From NCBI RefSeq assembly GCF_036884655.1, contig NC_088340.1, positions 7,633,501 through 7,697,500 on the forward strand: 64,000 nt of DNA. Reading direction: 5' to 3'. Source of the DNA: Musa acuminata AAA Group. Taxonomy: Eukaryota; Streptophyta; Magnoliopsida; Zingiberales; Musaceae. This document shows, piece after piece, positions 12,339 through 23,927 of the stretch (its first letter is position 1; every line of letters begins with the position of its first letter). A program made the translations under genes and the position numbers. A model generated the notes under the pieces. The model searched no databases, was not told the DNA's origin, and saw only the letters and a program-made list of their open reading frames with translations.

Positions 12339-13187
12339 ATGGATCATAAGCTCAGTTCTCCAATAGAACAGTACCAGCTCGCTTTTCAATGTCGCTCAAG
12401 TGCTACCAGCACCAACACGATCTCTGAGGCGGCCGCCGGTGGGGATGGTCCCACCGCTAGTTCTGGCAGGAAGGGGAAGGGAAAGGGTGGGCCGGAGAAC
12501 CGGAAGTTCAGGTACCGTGGAGTGCGGCAGCGGAGCTGGGGAAAGTGGGTGGCGGAGATTCGAGAGCCGAGGAAGCGGACCCGCAAGTGGCTGGGGACAT
12601 TCTCCACTGCTGAGGACGCCGCCAAGGCCTACGACCGGGCGGCGCTCGTCCTCTACGGCCCACGAGCGCAGCTTAACCTCCAAAGACCCTCCACTGCCAC
12701 AGCCGGCCACCACTTAAACGCCACCGTAACTACCTCCTCCTCGTCTTCCACCACAACTCTCCGGCCGATACTCCCTCGCCCCTCCACCATCCACTTCCCC
12801 ATACTTCCACACCCCAACATCCCCACTTCTTACACCTACCCGCCGCTGTTCCTTCACGCCGACATGACGAACAGCCCGATCGTGGCCCCGGAGCCCGTAG
12901 TGGAGCCGCCAAGTGTGGAGGTCGAAACGGTGGCGGCCGCGTCGGAGCCAGCCATGATGTCGGGCCCTATCCATCCCAGCTTCAGCGATCCGACGGCCTT
13001 CAAGGAGATCAACTCTTTCGCCGGGTCAATTACATCGAGCTTCTCACTCTCCTGCCCGCCGGTGATGACGACGGAGAGCTCAGGCTCCGCGCCGCTTGTG
13101 TCCTCCCCGTTGTGGGGTTACGACGACTACGATGTCGAGGCTTCGTGCCTGTGGGATGACACCGACCCATTCTTCTTTGACATATGA
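12339..13187 (+). CDS. ABI4: ABI4-like AP2/ERF transcription factor (DREB A-3 type)
   Basis: An intronless gene for a DNA-binding regulator of the ABSCISIC ACID INSENSITIVE 4 type. These nuclear factors act in ABA, sugar and seed-maturation signalling and bind CE1-like elements. From the chosen start the protein is 282 residues. The AP2 domain lies at about 57-115, with [34 protein letters not shown] and GPRAQLNL. A basic [14 protein letters not shown] segment precedes it. A Ser/Thr run followed by LRPILPRP (about 141-148) is a hallmark next to the AP2 domain of ABI4 proteins. The C-terminus is acidic and aromatic ([11 protein letters not shown]), a likely activation region. The frame is open from an earlier ATG at 12237, adding 34 residues. 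The 12339 start is preferred because a TATA-like ATATATTA lies at about 12203, too close to 12237, and because family members have short N-termini. Confidence 0.88.
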   Translation: MDHKLSSPIEQYQLAFQCRSSATSTNTISEAAAGGDGPTASSGRKGKGKGGPENRKFRYRGVRQRSWGKWVAEIREPRKRTRKWLGTFSTAEDAAKAYDRAALVLYGPRAQLNLQRPSTATAGHHLNATVTTSSSSSTTTLRPILPRPSTIHFPILPHPNIPTSYTYPPLFLHADMTNSPIVAPEPVVEPPSVEVETVAAASEPAMMSGPIHPSFSDPTAFKEINSFAGSITSSFSLSCPPVMTTESSGSAPLVSSPLWGYDDYDVEASCLWDDTDPFFFDI

Positions 13188-14085
13188 GTTGGAGGAATTA
13201 GGGATTACTTCAGCATGAATGGTTTGATTCCAACAGTGAAAGATTCTTCGATTTAGTATCGTTGTGTTTCCTAGATTCTTTAAAGAATCCTGTTGCCTTA
13301 TGGTAGTACGGCACAAGGACATCCAAGCTAGGGTTTTGTGATGAATGAAGGACCAATAAAGAAGAAAGGACTGCTGCATGTATGGAGAAACATGCAACAC
13401 ATGGGTAAGCTATTATGTATATACTTCGTTGATTGTTGATCTTTTATCTTTGTTATGTTCATGCATCTATTCTTCCAAATTGTTTTCGTATCCAATGAAT
13501 GATGCTTCATTCTTTGATTCTTTATGCTGCATCAGTATCGAGTAACGTAGCAGGAATTACAAGAAGATGGAGTTCTTCAATAGCTTTGTGCATTATTACT
13601 GTGGCTCTATTTATGCAGATGGAAGGAGGTGAAATTGGAAAGAGAGAGAAATCACACAATAAACATGGTTTATGTCAATGTGTGCACAGTAGAAGATGGT
13701 AAGAAACTAAATTGCTGTTTCTGCAAATAAATTATAGGAATTTAATTACTTGTATAGTGGTCTTGTAGTATATATGTAGTTGAGTCTTATAGTAAGATCT
13801 CCACTGCTGCAAATCAAGCTTTTACTATATGTAACACAGACATTTCTTTGCATCAACAAGACCTTTGCTCTGAGTTCTTTGATCGGCCTCCACTTCTTCC
13901 GTAAGTTTCCAACCTCGTGATCAGATTGAAACCTTCCCTCACCTCAGTCAGTGTGTTCGCGCAACCCTCTCCAATTCTTGTAGGTGTATCTGGCGAGGCT
14001 AGGGCTTCCCCCTCCTTGCCACGAGTAATGTATAATTCTGCGTGCTCGGTGGTAATTTAGTCTAGCTGGTCATTTTATGACAAAA
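13188..14085. other. ABI4-like 3' flank and spacer
   Basis: Contains the ABI4-like 3' UTR (position of the end not visible) and AT-rich intergenic sequence. No gene, tRNA or clear repeat is recognised. Confidence 0.5.
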
Positions 14086-14269
14086 TGTCGAAAGAGGATA
14101 GAAGATACATGGAAAAAGTTCTATTGCATTGAAGTTATGGAAAAAGTTCTATTACATTTAAGTTGTTCTCTCCTTATTTATACAAGTTAACAGGAAGGAT
14201 TTTCCTCAACAGAATAGAGAGATTTCCTCATACAGTTAGGAAAATCTTATCTGCTATTATGCCCCCGTA

Positions 14270-15060
14270 AGATGATGCTCGGATACCAATCTTGGATCGA
14301 TGCAATACCAATCTTGGATAACTTAATCTCGCACAAAATGGAAGTTGATAGCAATATGTTTCATCCAGGAGTGAAACATCGGATTAGCGTACATATAGGT
14401 AGCTCCAACATTATCACAATATATTGTAGGAGAGGAATCAATGTTGAGTTCCTTGAGCGGATTTATGACTCAATTTAGTTCTACAGTGACAGTGGCGATG
14501 GCACGGTATTCAGCTTCAGTTGTAGACCAAGTAATTGTCTTTTGTTTCTTAGAATTCCAACCGATTGGATTGACACCAAGAAAAATAATATACCCCGATG
14601 TGGATGTTCGATCATCAAAGTTATCTACCCAATCGGCATCGACAAAGGCATGAAGATGAAATGGAGAGCGTTTACGAAGAAAGAGACCATGATTGAGGGT
14701 CCCCTTAAGATATCGTTTGACTGCAGACCAGTGCATAGTAGATGGCCTTTGCATAAATTGTAATAATTTGTTAACTACAAAGGAGATGTCTAGACGGGTG
14801 AGAGCTAAGTACTGTAAGGAGCCAACAACTTGTCGGTATTGAGTGGGCTCCGCATTAGGACTTCCATCAGTTTGAGAGAGCCACTAGTAGAGAGAGGAGT
14901 TGTAACTGCATTTGCGTCCCACATGTTTGTTTTTTATAATAAATCTTAAATGTACTTTCTTTGTAAGAGAAAGAGACCGGAAGATATGAATGTAGCTTCG
15001 ACGCTCAGAAAGTAGTTCAAGGATCCTAGATCTTTAAGCGAGAATCAATCTGCCAACTAT
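14270..15060 (-). pseudogene. Copia reverse transcriptase/RNase H remnant
   Basis: Translated on the minus strand across several frames, this matches the end of a copia polyprotein: a degraded SGLFLLQRKY-like piece, LALTRLDISFVVNKL, MHWSAVKRYLKGTL, HAFVDADWVDNFDDRTSTSG, GWNSKKQKTITWSTTEAEYR (the RNase H active-site region), then [15 protein letters not shown] and [12 protein letters not shown]. Stops and frameshifts break it (for example a stop after ATVTVELN), so it is not functional. Confidence 0.8.
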
Positions 15061-15583
15061 TTAATGAATGTTGGAGGAGGAGAAATCTGCAGCAATTAGG
15101 TGGAGAAATCTACAACGAGGAGGTGAAGAAATCGTAGTCGACGAAGAGGGCCCAATCGCGGTAACTGACAAGGTAAGGGGATCCCACAATTGTCACCCAC
15201 CAGTTCTTTCCATTGGGCGACCAAGGAGTCGCTCGACATGGTGGCGAGCCACACGGTAGTGCTTGGCCGCCACCGCATAATACTTACTGGGTCGACATCA
15301 GGTTCTACCACTTGTCTGAGCGGGTGGTGCTCGGGAAGCCAGCGGAGGTGTCACAACTAGTGAAGAAGAACTCGGTGCTCTTGATGGGGACACGTTTATG
15401 CCGGTAGAGACCGGTCGAGTGGAGATCAGACTGGCGAATGAGGAAGCGGGTCCGATGGGGAAGTTGGTTCATTTCTGCTAGTCATAGGTGCTCAACAAGC
15501 CAATCATGTGAGTGATGACATGTGTGGCTTGACATTAGTCTTTTTGCTTATTATATTTTGGTATTTTATCACTTTATATTGAT

Positions 15584-15730
<147 letters not shown>

Positions 15731-16381
15731 GATGTCCTTAAATCTGTATAATGAGAATCGGATCATGATGAGATCATGATAGTGAGACTGATTCATCTTT
15801 AAACACATATCATAAATAATCCCTTCGGATTGAGAGAGAAAGAGTTCTCCTGGAGAATTCGATTTGAGCAAGACTCGAGTAAAAATCGTATGAGTATGAC
15901 AGTATTATGTTTAGTATACGGTCTATGAGATATTAGATGGATGAGAGACTATATGTATATGTTAACTGTGGACATATAGGTCCAATGGATTTGATTCCCC
16001 TGTATCGTCTGGGGACTATGACGTAGTGACCTAGTACGTTCGCAGTCGATGAGTCGAGTGAATTATTATAGAGATAATAATTTATTGAGCCAGAAGGAGT
16101 TATGATAAGAATGACTCACGGCTAGCTCGATATTGAGCCTAGAGGGTTACCTACATATGGTAGGCATTGCGATAAGTAGAGGTTCAGATATGAGATATCC
16201 GTCGAAGCCTCTATCTTATTAGATATCCAATAAGCCACTGAATTATTAGATTTCATGGAAGAGATATAATAAAAGTTCATGAGAGATTATTGGATAGAGA
16301 TTCACTAATATAAGAGGTTTTGGTAGTTGAATGAAGATCCAATACTCAATAGAGGATAATCCATTAAGGTTAAGTTGATAG

Positions 16382-17594
16382 TGCTAGTCATATGTGCCCA
16401 GCAAGCCAATCACATGAGTGATGACACGTGTGACTTGATACAGAATCTTTTTGCTTATTATATTTTGGCGCATATCACTTTATAACTATTGTATATATGC
16501 ATATATATATTGTGATGTCATTGGATTTGTGCAATGGGAATCGGATCGTGATGAGATCACGATAATGAGATCGATTCACCTTTAAACACAGATCATAAAT
16601 AATCCCGGTCATAGGTTATTCGAGAGGGACATCGTGATAACCGGACAGACTGGTGTGCTGTATACCCGTTCATATGATGGATGCAGTTGGTCTCATAGCT
16701 GCTCGTGTAGGGACACTAGGAATATAGTACAGGTGCTCATTGGAGAATGAGTTCACTGATTGATCCGCTTACGGAATGCTAGATGGTTGATGATGCCTTA
16801 TTGTCAGACAGCGATTCCGTAGTTCTAGTGGTGTATCTGGTCCTTAGACTTGAGACACCAAGGATGTCCTGTATGAGTGCTCCACTCTTTGATACCAGAC
16901 TTATAGGTTTGGCTGTCCCAGATCTAGTACAGCTGGTCATTGGGAGTGGTAGTCGACCTTACGAGGGCTATTGAGTGTCGATAGAGGATCATCCACTCTC
17001 GGTGTCATGAGAGGAATATCTCATGTGTTCTTGCTCAGACAAATCCCTGGTCAGGGTCATTCAGGTTGAGAGAGAAAGAGTTCTCCGGGAGAATCCGATT
17101 AGAGCGAGACTCGAGTAGAAACCGTATGGGTCTGACAGCACCATGCTCGATATACGATCTCTGGGATATTAGATGGATGAGGGACTATAGGTATACGGTA
17201 ACTGAGGATAGACATGTCCAATGGATTGGATTCCCCTGTATCGTCTAGGGACTACGACGTAGTGGCCTAGTACATCCGTAATCAATGAGTCAAGTGAATT
17301 ATTACAGAGATAATAATTCACTAAGTTAGAAGGAGTTCTGACAGGTATAAGTCACGGACAGCTCGATATTGGGCCTAGAGGGTCACACACATATGATAGT
17401 CATTGCGATGAGTAGATGTTCGAATATGAGATATCCGACGGAGCCCTTGTCTTATTGGATGCAGATACAATACCCACTAGGGGAGGACCCATTAGGGTTT
17501 GACAGGAGACCTCCGCTAGAGAGGAGGACGCTTGATCTCCTTCACCCTCTCCTAAGGATATGCAAGGAAACAAGGATATACGATCTTCCCAACA
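16382..17594 (+). repeat. Solo LTR B (1213 bp) nested in LTR A
   Basis: Starts TGCTAGTCATATGTGCCC and ends CTTCCCAACA. It is flanked by perfect 5-bp duplications GATAG (16377-16381 and 17595-17599), the signature of a single insertion followed by LTR-LTR recombination. It matches the intact element's LTR closely. It lacks a block with the TATA box (equivalent to about 33385-33516) and about 165 bp of distal U5. Confidence 0.88.
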
Positions 17595-17882
17595 GATAGG
17601 GACCTTTATAAATAGGACATTTAGTGGTTCATAGGCTAGAGTTTTTTGCTTGTCTCTCATATTCTTCTCCCCCTCTCCACCTCAGAGCAGGTCTAGAGTT
17701 TTGAGAAGTGTCATCATAGTCATACTTTGTAGATCACCGTTAGAGAGGAGGGCGTTTGATCTCATTCACCATCTCCTAGAGATATGTAAGAATTCAGCGA
17801 TATACGATCTCCCTTGGACATAATTTGTATTGATATAGTCGATGATGGTCTTGGAGATATCACTGTCTTCCTTAAGATCGTA

Positions 17883-17894
17883 GTTATGATACCA
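17883..17894 (-). other. Primer-binding site of the copia relic
   Basis: The reverse complement reads TGGTATCATAAC, a variant of the tRNA-Met-type site. It directly touches the LTR start TG at 17895, which gives the relic its minus orientation. Confidence 0.7.
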
Positions 17895-18080
17895 TGTTGA
17901 AAAAGGATAGAAGATATAGATTATGAAAGAAGTTTATTGCATGGAAGCTCTGCTTTTCCTATTTATAGATGTTAAGAGGAAGAATTTTTCTAGAGATTTT
18001 CTCGAAGAAGAATTCAATATGATTTAGCAAAATGGTAAAAGAAGAATCAACCCCTCTCGTAGATACAACACTGATCAATA

Positions 18081-18661
18081 TAACGGTGAATTGATCTATT
18101 TATCCCTAAGAACTCAGTGTTAAGAGTTCTTTGAACCCAGTGATGTGCTAATGGACTTTTGAACTCCGATGCAAAATCCAATGAGATATGGCTGCAACAC
18201 GTATCTTATGGCAGCCACCACCACCTTCTCGTACAATCCAGGCTTCGTCCCCAAAACCACTGCATGGAATTCGTGCATGGTTTCTGCCCACCGCCTGTCC
18301 CGTCGCTTCCACGCACTCGCCATCGCTCTCATCAGACAGTGACCGGCTATCAATCACCCTCGCACGAATCGTCGATCCGATTGTAGTGGGAGGGTATCGT
18401 CACCGCCCCGACCGAGTCGTTCACCGATCGGACGGCTCCGTGCGGTGGTCACGTGAACTCCGCCGGTGGCACCACGTTTCCCCACACACCACCAACGGTT
18501 TCGTTATTCCGCGAGCTGAACCCTTTCGACTACCCAACTTCGTACCTTCCTCGGCAACACTTTGGGGCCCATGATGGGGCCAGCCATATAGAGCGATCAG
18601 AAGTCCGGTCGGTGTGACGGGTTCGAAGGAATTAGATCAAAATCGCCTTTTTTTTTCCTCG
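18081..18661. promoter_or_regulatory. Upstream region of pyruvate decarboxylase, with G-box
   Basis: About 580 bp between the retroelement nest and the TATA box. A perfect G-box CACGTG lies at 18450-18455. G-boxes are common in stress- and hypoxia-responsive promoters, but their use here is inference. Open frames in this GC-rich stretch have no recognisable similarity. Confidence 0.5.
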
Positions 18662-18668
18662 TATAAAT
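18662..18668 (+). promoter_or_regulatory. TATA box of the PDC gene
   Basis: TATAAAT lies 91 bases upstream of the PDC start codon. This fits a transcription start near 18690-18700 and a leader of about 60-70 bases. Confidence 0.7.
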
Positions 18669-18758
18669 GCTCGAAGACACGTCAACGAAGCAGAGACACA
18701 AAAATTAGTTCTTGGAATTACAGAGAGAGAATTCCACACACTTGCGATACAATCGGTG

Positions 18759-21131
18759 ATGGATACTAAGATCGGATCGGTTGATGCGGCGGCGGAGACG
18801 ACGGCCAACGGCGTCGTGGGCTGCCCGCCGGTGAAACCCTGCTGCCCCGTCGCGCCCGCCGCACCGACCACGGCGGGGCCCGCGGATGCCACACTCGGGC
18901 GCCACATCGCCCGCCGCCTCGTCCAGGTGGGTGCCCTCGACGTCTTCTCCGTGCCCGGCGACTTCAACCTCACCCTCCTCGATCACCTCATCGCCGAGCC
19001 GGGACTCCGCCTCGTGGGATGCTGTAACGAACTCAACGCCGGGTACGCCGCTGACGGGTACGCCCGCGCCCGCGGGGTCGGCGCCTGCGTCGTGACCTTC
19101 ACTGTCGGCGGGCTCAGTGTGCTCAACGCCATCGCCGGCGCGTACAGCGAGAACCTCCCCGTTATCTGCATCGTAGGAGGGCCTAACTCCAACGACTACG
19201 GCACGAACCGCATCCTCCACCACACCATCGGCCTCTCGGACTTCAGCCAGGAGCTCCGGTGCTTCCAGACCGTCACCTGCTTCCAGGTATTCATCTTTCC
19301 GAAACCCAATCGCCTTTTTCTTGAGGGGGGCAGAAAAATCCGGTCTTTTGCTCGTTTAGGGCTAGAAAGTTTGAATCTTGCAACTCATTCGATCTATATG
19401 TTCTGAACGTAGGCGGTGGTGAACAACCTGGAGGACGCTCACGAGCTCATTGATACTGCGATCTCCACCGCTCTCAAGGAGAGCAAGCCCGTCTATATCA
19501 GTATCGGCTGCAATCTCCCCGGCATTCCTCATCCCACCTTCAGTCGTGAACCCGTGCCGTTCTTCCTCTCCCCCAGGTGAGCATCTCATCAACGCTCTTT
19601 TTTCTTTTGTTGTTCCAGATGATAAATCGTCCTGCCATTTCCCTCCGTTATGTTTGCAATGGAATAAATATTAGGTTTTAGGGAACTTAGTGGGGTTTCC
19701 TGGTAGCTGTGACAAGCATTTCTGATGAGTGTTGATGGTTGCGACTGTTAGAATAAGCAATCAGATGGGTATGGAGGCTGCGGTCGAGGCCACGGCACAG
19801 TTCTTGAACAAGGCCGTGAAGCCGGTCTTGGTGGGCGGCCCCAAAATCCGGGTCGCCAAGGCCGGGAAGGCCTTCGTGGAACTCGCTGACGCCTGCGGGT
19901 ATCCCATCGCCGTGATGCCGTCGGCCAAGGGTCTCGTGCCGGAGCAGCACCCTAGGTTCATCGGCACCTACTGGGGCGCCGTGAGCACTGCCTTCTGTGC
20001 TGAGATTGTGGAGTCGGCCGACGCCTACCTCTTTGCGGGCCCAATCTTCAACGACTACAGCTCGGTCGGCTACTCCCTCCTCCTAAAAAAAGAGAAGGCC
20101 ATCGTCGTCCAGCCTGAGCGGGTGGTGGTCGCAAATGGGCCGGCGTTTGGGTGCATTCTCATGAAAGACTTCCTCCAGGCGCTCGCGAAAAGGCTCAAGA
20201 TGAACACAACTGCATGCGAGAACTACCGCAGGATCTTTGTACCTGAGGGGCAGCCATTGGAGTGCCAGCCCAAGGAGCCTTTGAGGGTCAATGTGCTCTT
20301 CAAGCACATTCAGAAGATGCTGTCGGAGAAGACCGCGGTGATCGCCGAGACAGGGGACTCGTGGTTCAACTGCCAGAAGCTGAAACTGCCGGATGGCTGT
20401 GGGTAGGTTCAGGGAAATGTTTGCCTAATTCTATGTTCTTGTGGTGGTTGCTGACAATTAAGCTATTCTTCCATTTGTAGATATGAGTTCCAAATGCAGT
20501 ATGGATCGATCGGTTGGTCCGTCGGGGCGACTCTGGGATATGCTCAGGCCGCAAAAGATAAGCGTGTGATCGCTTGCATTGGCGATGGTAGCTTCCAGGT
20601 ATCACCTTTAAATCAATTGACTGAGGATCACATCTAAGATTATGATTGAGCTCTGGGATTCTGATTCATGTCTCTCCGTGTGCTTAAGGTCACGGCCCAG
20701 GATGTGTCGACGATGCTGAGGAGCGGCCAGAACAGCATCATTTTCCTTATAAACAATGGTGGGTACACCATTGAGGTTGAGATCCATGACGGTCCTTACA
20801 ATGTCATCAAGAACTGGAACTACACTGGTTTTGTGGATGCCATCCACAATGGCGAGGGCAATTGCTGGACCACAAAGGCGAGCAGAGTCTCCTTGTATAA
20901 TCACTCTGCAATTGCACCAGTTTTGGGTTTGAGTGTAACCTGTGGTTTGTATATATGCAGGTAACATGCGAGGAGGAGCTGAAGGAGGCAATTGAGAAGG
21001 TGATGGGACCGAAGAAGGATTGCCTGTGTTTCATAGAGGTGATAGTGCACAAGGATGATACCAGCAAAGAGCTTCTCGAGTGGGGCTCCAGGGTTTCAGC
21101 TGCCAACAGCAGGCCACCAAACCCTCAGTGA
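18759..21131 (+). CDS. PDC: Pyruvate decarboxylase
   Basis: Cytosolic thiamine-diphosphate enzyme that converts pyruvate to acetaldehyde and CO2, the entry step of ethanolic fermentation in low oxygen. Exons: 18759-19286, 19413-19576, 19758-20402, 20481-20598, 20689-20877, 20961-21131, giving 604 residues, the usual plant length. Visible residues: cofactor-activating Glu91 in [14 protein letters not shown], the His154-His155 pair in ILHHTIG, the ThDP/Mg motif from GDGSFQ (480-485) to NN (507-508), and GGYTIE with Glu514. The start is ATG 18759; an in-frame GTG just before it is ignored. The last intron begins with GC instead of GT (20878). A GT exists nine bases downstream and would insert three residues into a conserved Lys-Val junction. 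The first exon is very GC-rich. Related thiamine enzymes such as acetolactate synthase are excluded by the HH and GDGSFQ motifs. Confidence 0.96.
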
Positions 21132-22354
21132 TCTTATGTGAAATAGTCTGAATAATGTAGCTACTTTTGACAGTCCCTTTAGTTACTGAGATAGTTTCTC
21201 TTTTAATACACTATTGCGAATACCGATCTTTCATCTTATCGACATGTCGATGGTGACTTGGTTTTGGTTCTTCGGTTGACAGAGATGCTTTCTTTCTTGA
21301 TGAAACTTCAACGTTGAGAGCATCAAACTTAGTTTGGTGCTGGATCTGGTGGTATTGTTTCGCAACTGTGTGGGTGAGTGAGATATTATTATGTTTGATC
21401 TTGTGCTTTAAAATCAACCTAACAAGTGAACTTCCAGACATTTGCAGCTCTGTGTGTATTGGTTCAATGTGAATCTTTTGATTCTTGTCTGTAAGCTTTT
21501 GTGTTGAAACCTTGGTTTTTGGCTGTTCAGTGTGCACTTACTATGCCATGATGATTTGTCTTTGTATCTCAAGTGTTTTCTGCTCAGAGCTCTTTTATCC
21601 CACAAGCTTGCTTCTTTATTTCCCTCAAGGTTTTCTAATTTCTTCTCTAGAAAGAGATATATATACATCACAGCTGTTGTCATCATGTTTAATATATTGA
21701 GAAGATGTTAGCCATTATGGTATATGAATTGATTGAGCAGTGTATTTGTAGAAGTCATAAAAAATGAAGCAACAGTTGCCATGTTTAGTGAGATGTCAAC
21801 AATTGCATGTAATATGTGGTATGGAACAAAAACAGAAGAGAGAAACATGCATGAAGTTGGAGAGGAAACCTCTTTATTGATTGGAAGTAATTTATTGATT
21901 GAACCACTGGGAGGATCAGAATTTTTTGCATCTTCTTTCCATCAATTAACTTTGGACTTCTAACTGGAATCTCTCCCTCTCATATTGTTCTTTTCTTAGA
22001 TGGGGATAATTGGAGATGGAAGACAAAAAAACATGCAGCCTTTTTTGTAGAGCCCCTCCTTTGTGAAAGTCACTTCCTACCCACCAAGATAAAGAGATTC
22101 ATGCATCCAACTTTGCTTTTTCTTTCCCCTTTGCATCAGTGGGTTCTCCTGCCCACAGCTTCTAAAGGATTTCTTCTTAGCAGTATCTTTCTATCTTTTT
22201 TATTTTGCTTTTCTAACTTTTGAAGTCTAGTAGGTATTGGTTTTGTCGTTTATTTGAAGAGGATATTTTCTGTATGTAGTCAGAGGTGCAACAGATAAGT
22301 TTTATGACTATAGTCAACCAAATATAGTTTAATAGGTCAAAATTTCAATTTCAA

Positions 22355-22441
<87 letters not shown>

Positions 22442-23927
22442 TGTTAATTTCTTTTATATCTAATACATCCTTCAAGAGATATTTTTTCTTTCTTTGGGGA
22501 AGGAATCCTTAATATTATTAAAAAAAAATTGAGGTAAAAAACACAAAATTAAAAGCTGAAAAAAAAAGATGCAAGAAGGGAGAGAAAAAGGACAAACCAT
22601 TAACATTTACTGGAAGGAAAAAGATAGTAAAAGAAATAAAAGAAATAAAAGAAAAGAAGAATACAATATCATTGTTTCTAAGTTGTGGCTTTATGATTTG
22701 AAAAAATAGGATTTGAGTCAAGAAAATATTTTTTATTTTTATTTTTATGTATTTAGTGGTAAGATTATATTCGAATTCTTAATCTTTAATCGGACCACTA
22801 TGCACATACATGAGTTTTCACATCAAATGCTATTTGAAATAGACCCACCTCTAATTGATTAGTACCCATCACATTCTCATTAATCACAACATGTTGATCA
22901 CACCAATGCCAGTCTATTCAAAACTTGAAACTCTACTTTTGTGACACTCCTAACATGTCATGAGAACAAAAAAAGATGAAGGTAAATCCTTATGTATTGG
23001 TATTGCAGCCTTGTTGCATGTAATGCATTGGTATTGCATCACTTGAAGTCTGTCGAAGAACGAGTTAACCAAATCAAAATCGTAGTTATACTTAGAAAAA
23101 TCAAGAATCAGACTATTAACCGGTGTGACTAAATTATTGAATCGGATGTGTCGAAAAATCGGAATGAACCAATTGTTTCTGAATAGCCTGCAATCCAGTT
23201 TTGTAATATAATGAAAAATTATTTAAACACTGTTAATATAAACATAAATTATTTAAATACTGTTTATTTGAGATGAAATTCATGTCAATCATGAAATTAG
23301 AGTTGACACAAGAAATAAATTATTATCATTTTTATCATTTCTATGTAATTTTTCAAAAAATAATTTTAATAGTTAAATATTTTTTACTATACATAATATT
23401 AACTATTTAATATTTATTTATATATTTTAAATTAATTAAAGATGCAAAATGATCGACGCAAGGCTTTTATCGGGCCGGTTCGGTTCAACCAAACAGCATC
23501 TGTTGAAACTTGTGAAGACATCATGGACTCAAGTGCAGAATTACCCAAAACAAAGTATTAGATAAATCACAGATTCACTTGGAAAGAAGAAGAACACACT
23601 GTTCCACACCCAACCTTGTGGTTGGTTTGGAAGAAGCACTGATAGGAGCTGAAACAACTGAATTGTTTATTAAGCTTACCTTTTTACCTGCTCAAGAAAT
23701 TAATCTGGTCAATACAAGCAAATTTTGGCTGGTTTACACACAAAAACATGTATGACTAAACTTTTACGTGCATGGTGTGCTAATATTTCTCCAGTCGACA
23801 GCCTCAACAGGGAAGCCTATACATCAGTGTCTCAGACAACCAAAAACACTTCCATTGTCAAACTAAAATATCTACTAGCAAATTAATCAGATGAAAATAA
23901 AGGGGAATAACAGGCCATGTGAGCTAG
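21132..23927. other. PDC 3' flank and spacer
   Basis: The convergent spacer between PDC and the bHLH gene. It is AT-rich and contains a long TA run (22359-22436). No coding sequence, RNA gene or recognisable transposon is seen. Confidence 0.5.
22359..22436. repeat. (TA)n microsatellite, about 78 bp
   Basis: An uninterrupted TA dinucleotide run in the PDC-bHLH spacer. Confidence 0.95.

Noticed and set aside
12386..12974. Several minus-strand and shifted frames over the ABI4-like gene
   Set aside because: Shadows of a GC-rich coding frame that has an unmistakable AP2 domain.
15068..15475. Short open frames before LTR A that could be a captured gene piece
   Set aside because: No family was recognised in any frame; it is left as unassigned sequence within the copia relic.
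18756..18758. Alternative PDC start three bases earlier
   Set aside because: It is a GTG directly before the ATG; normal initiation at the ATG is expected.
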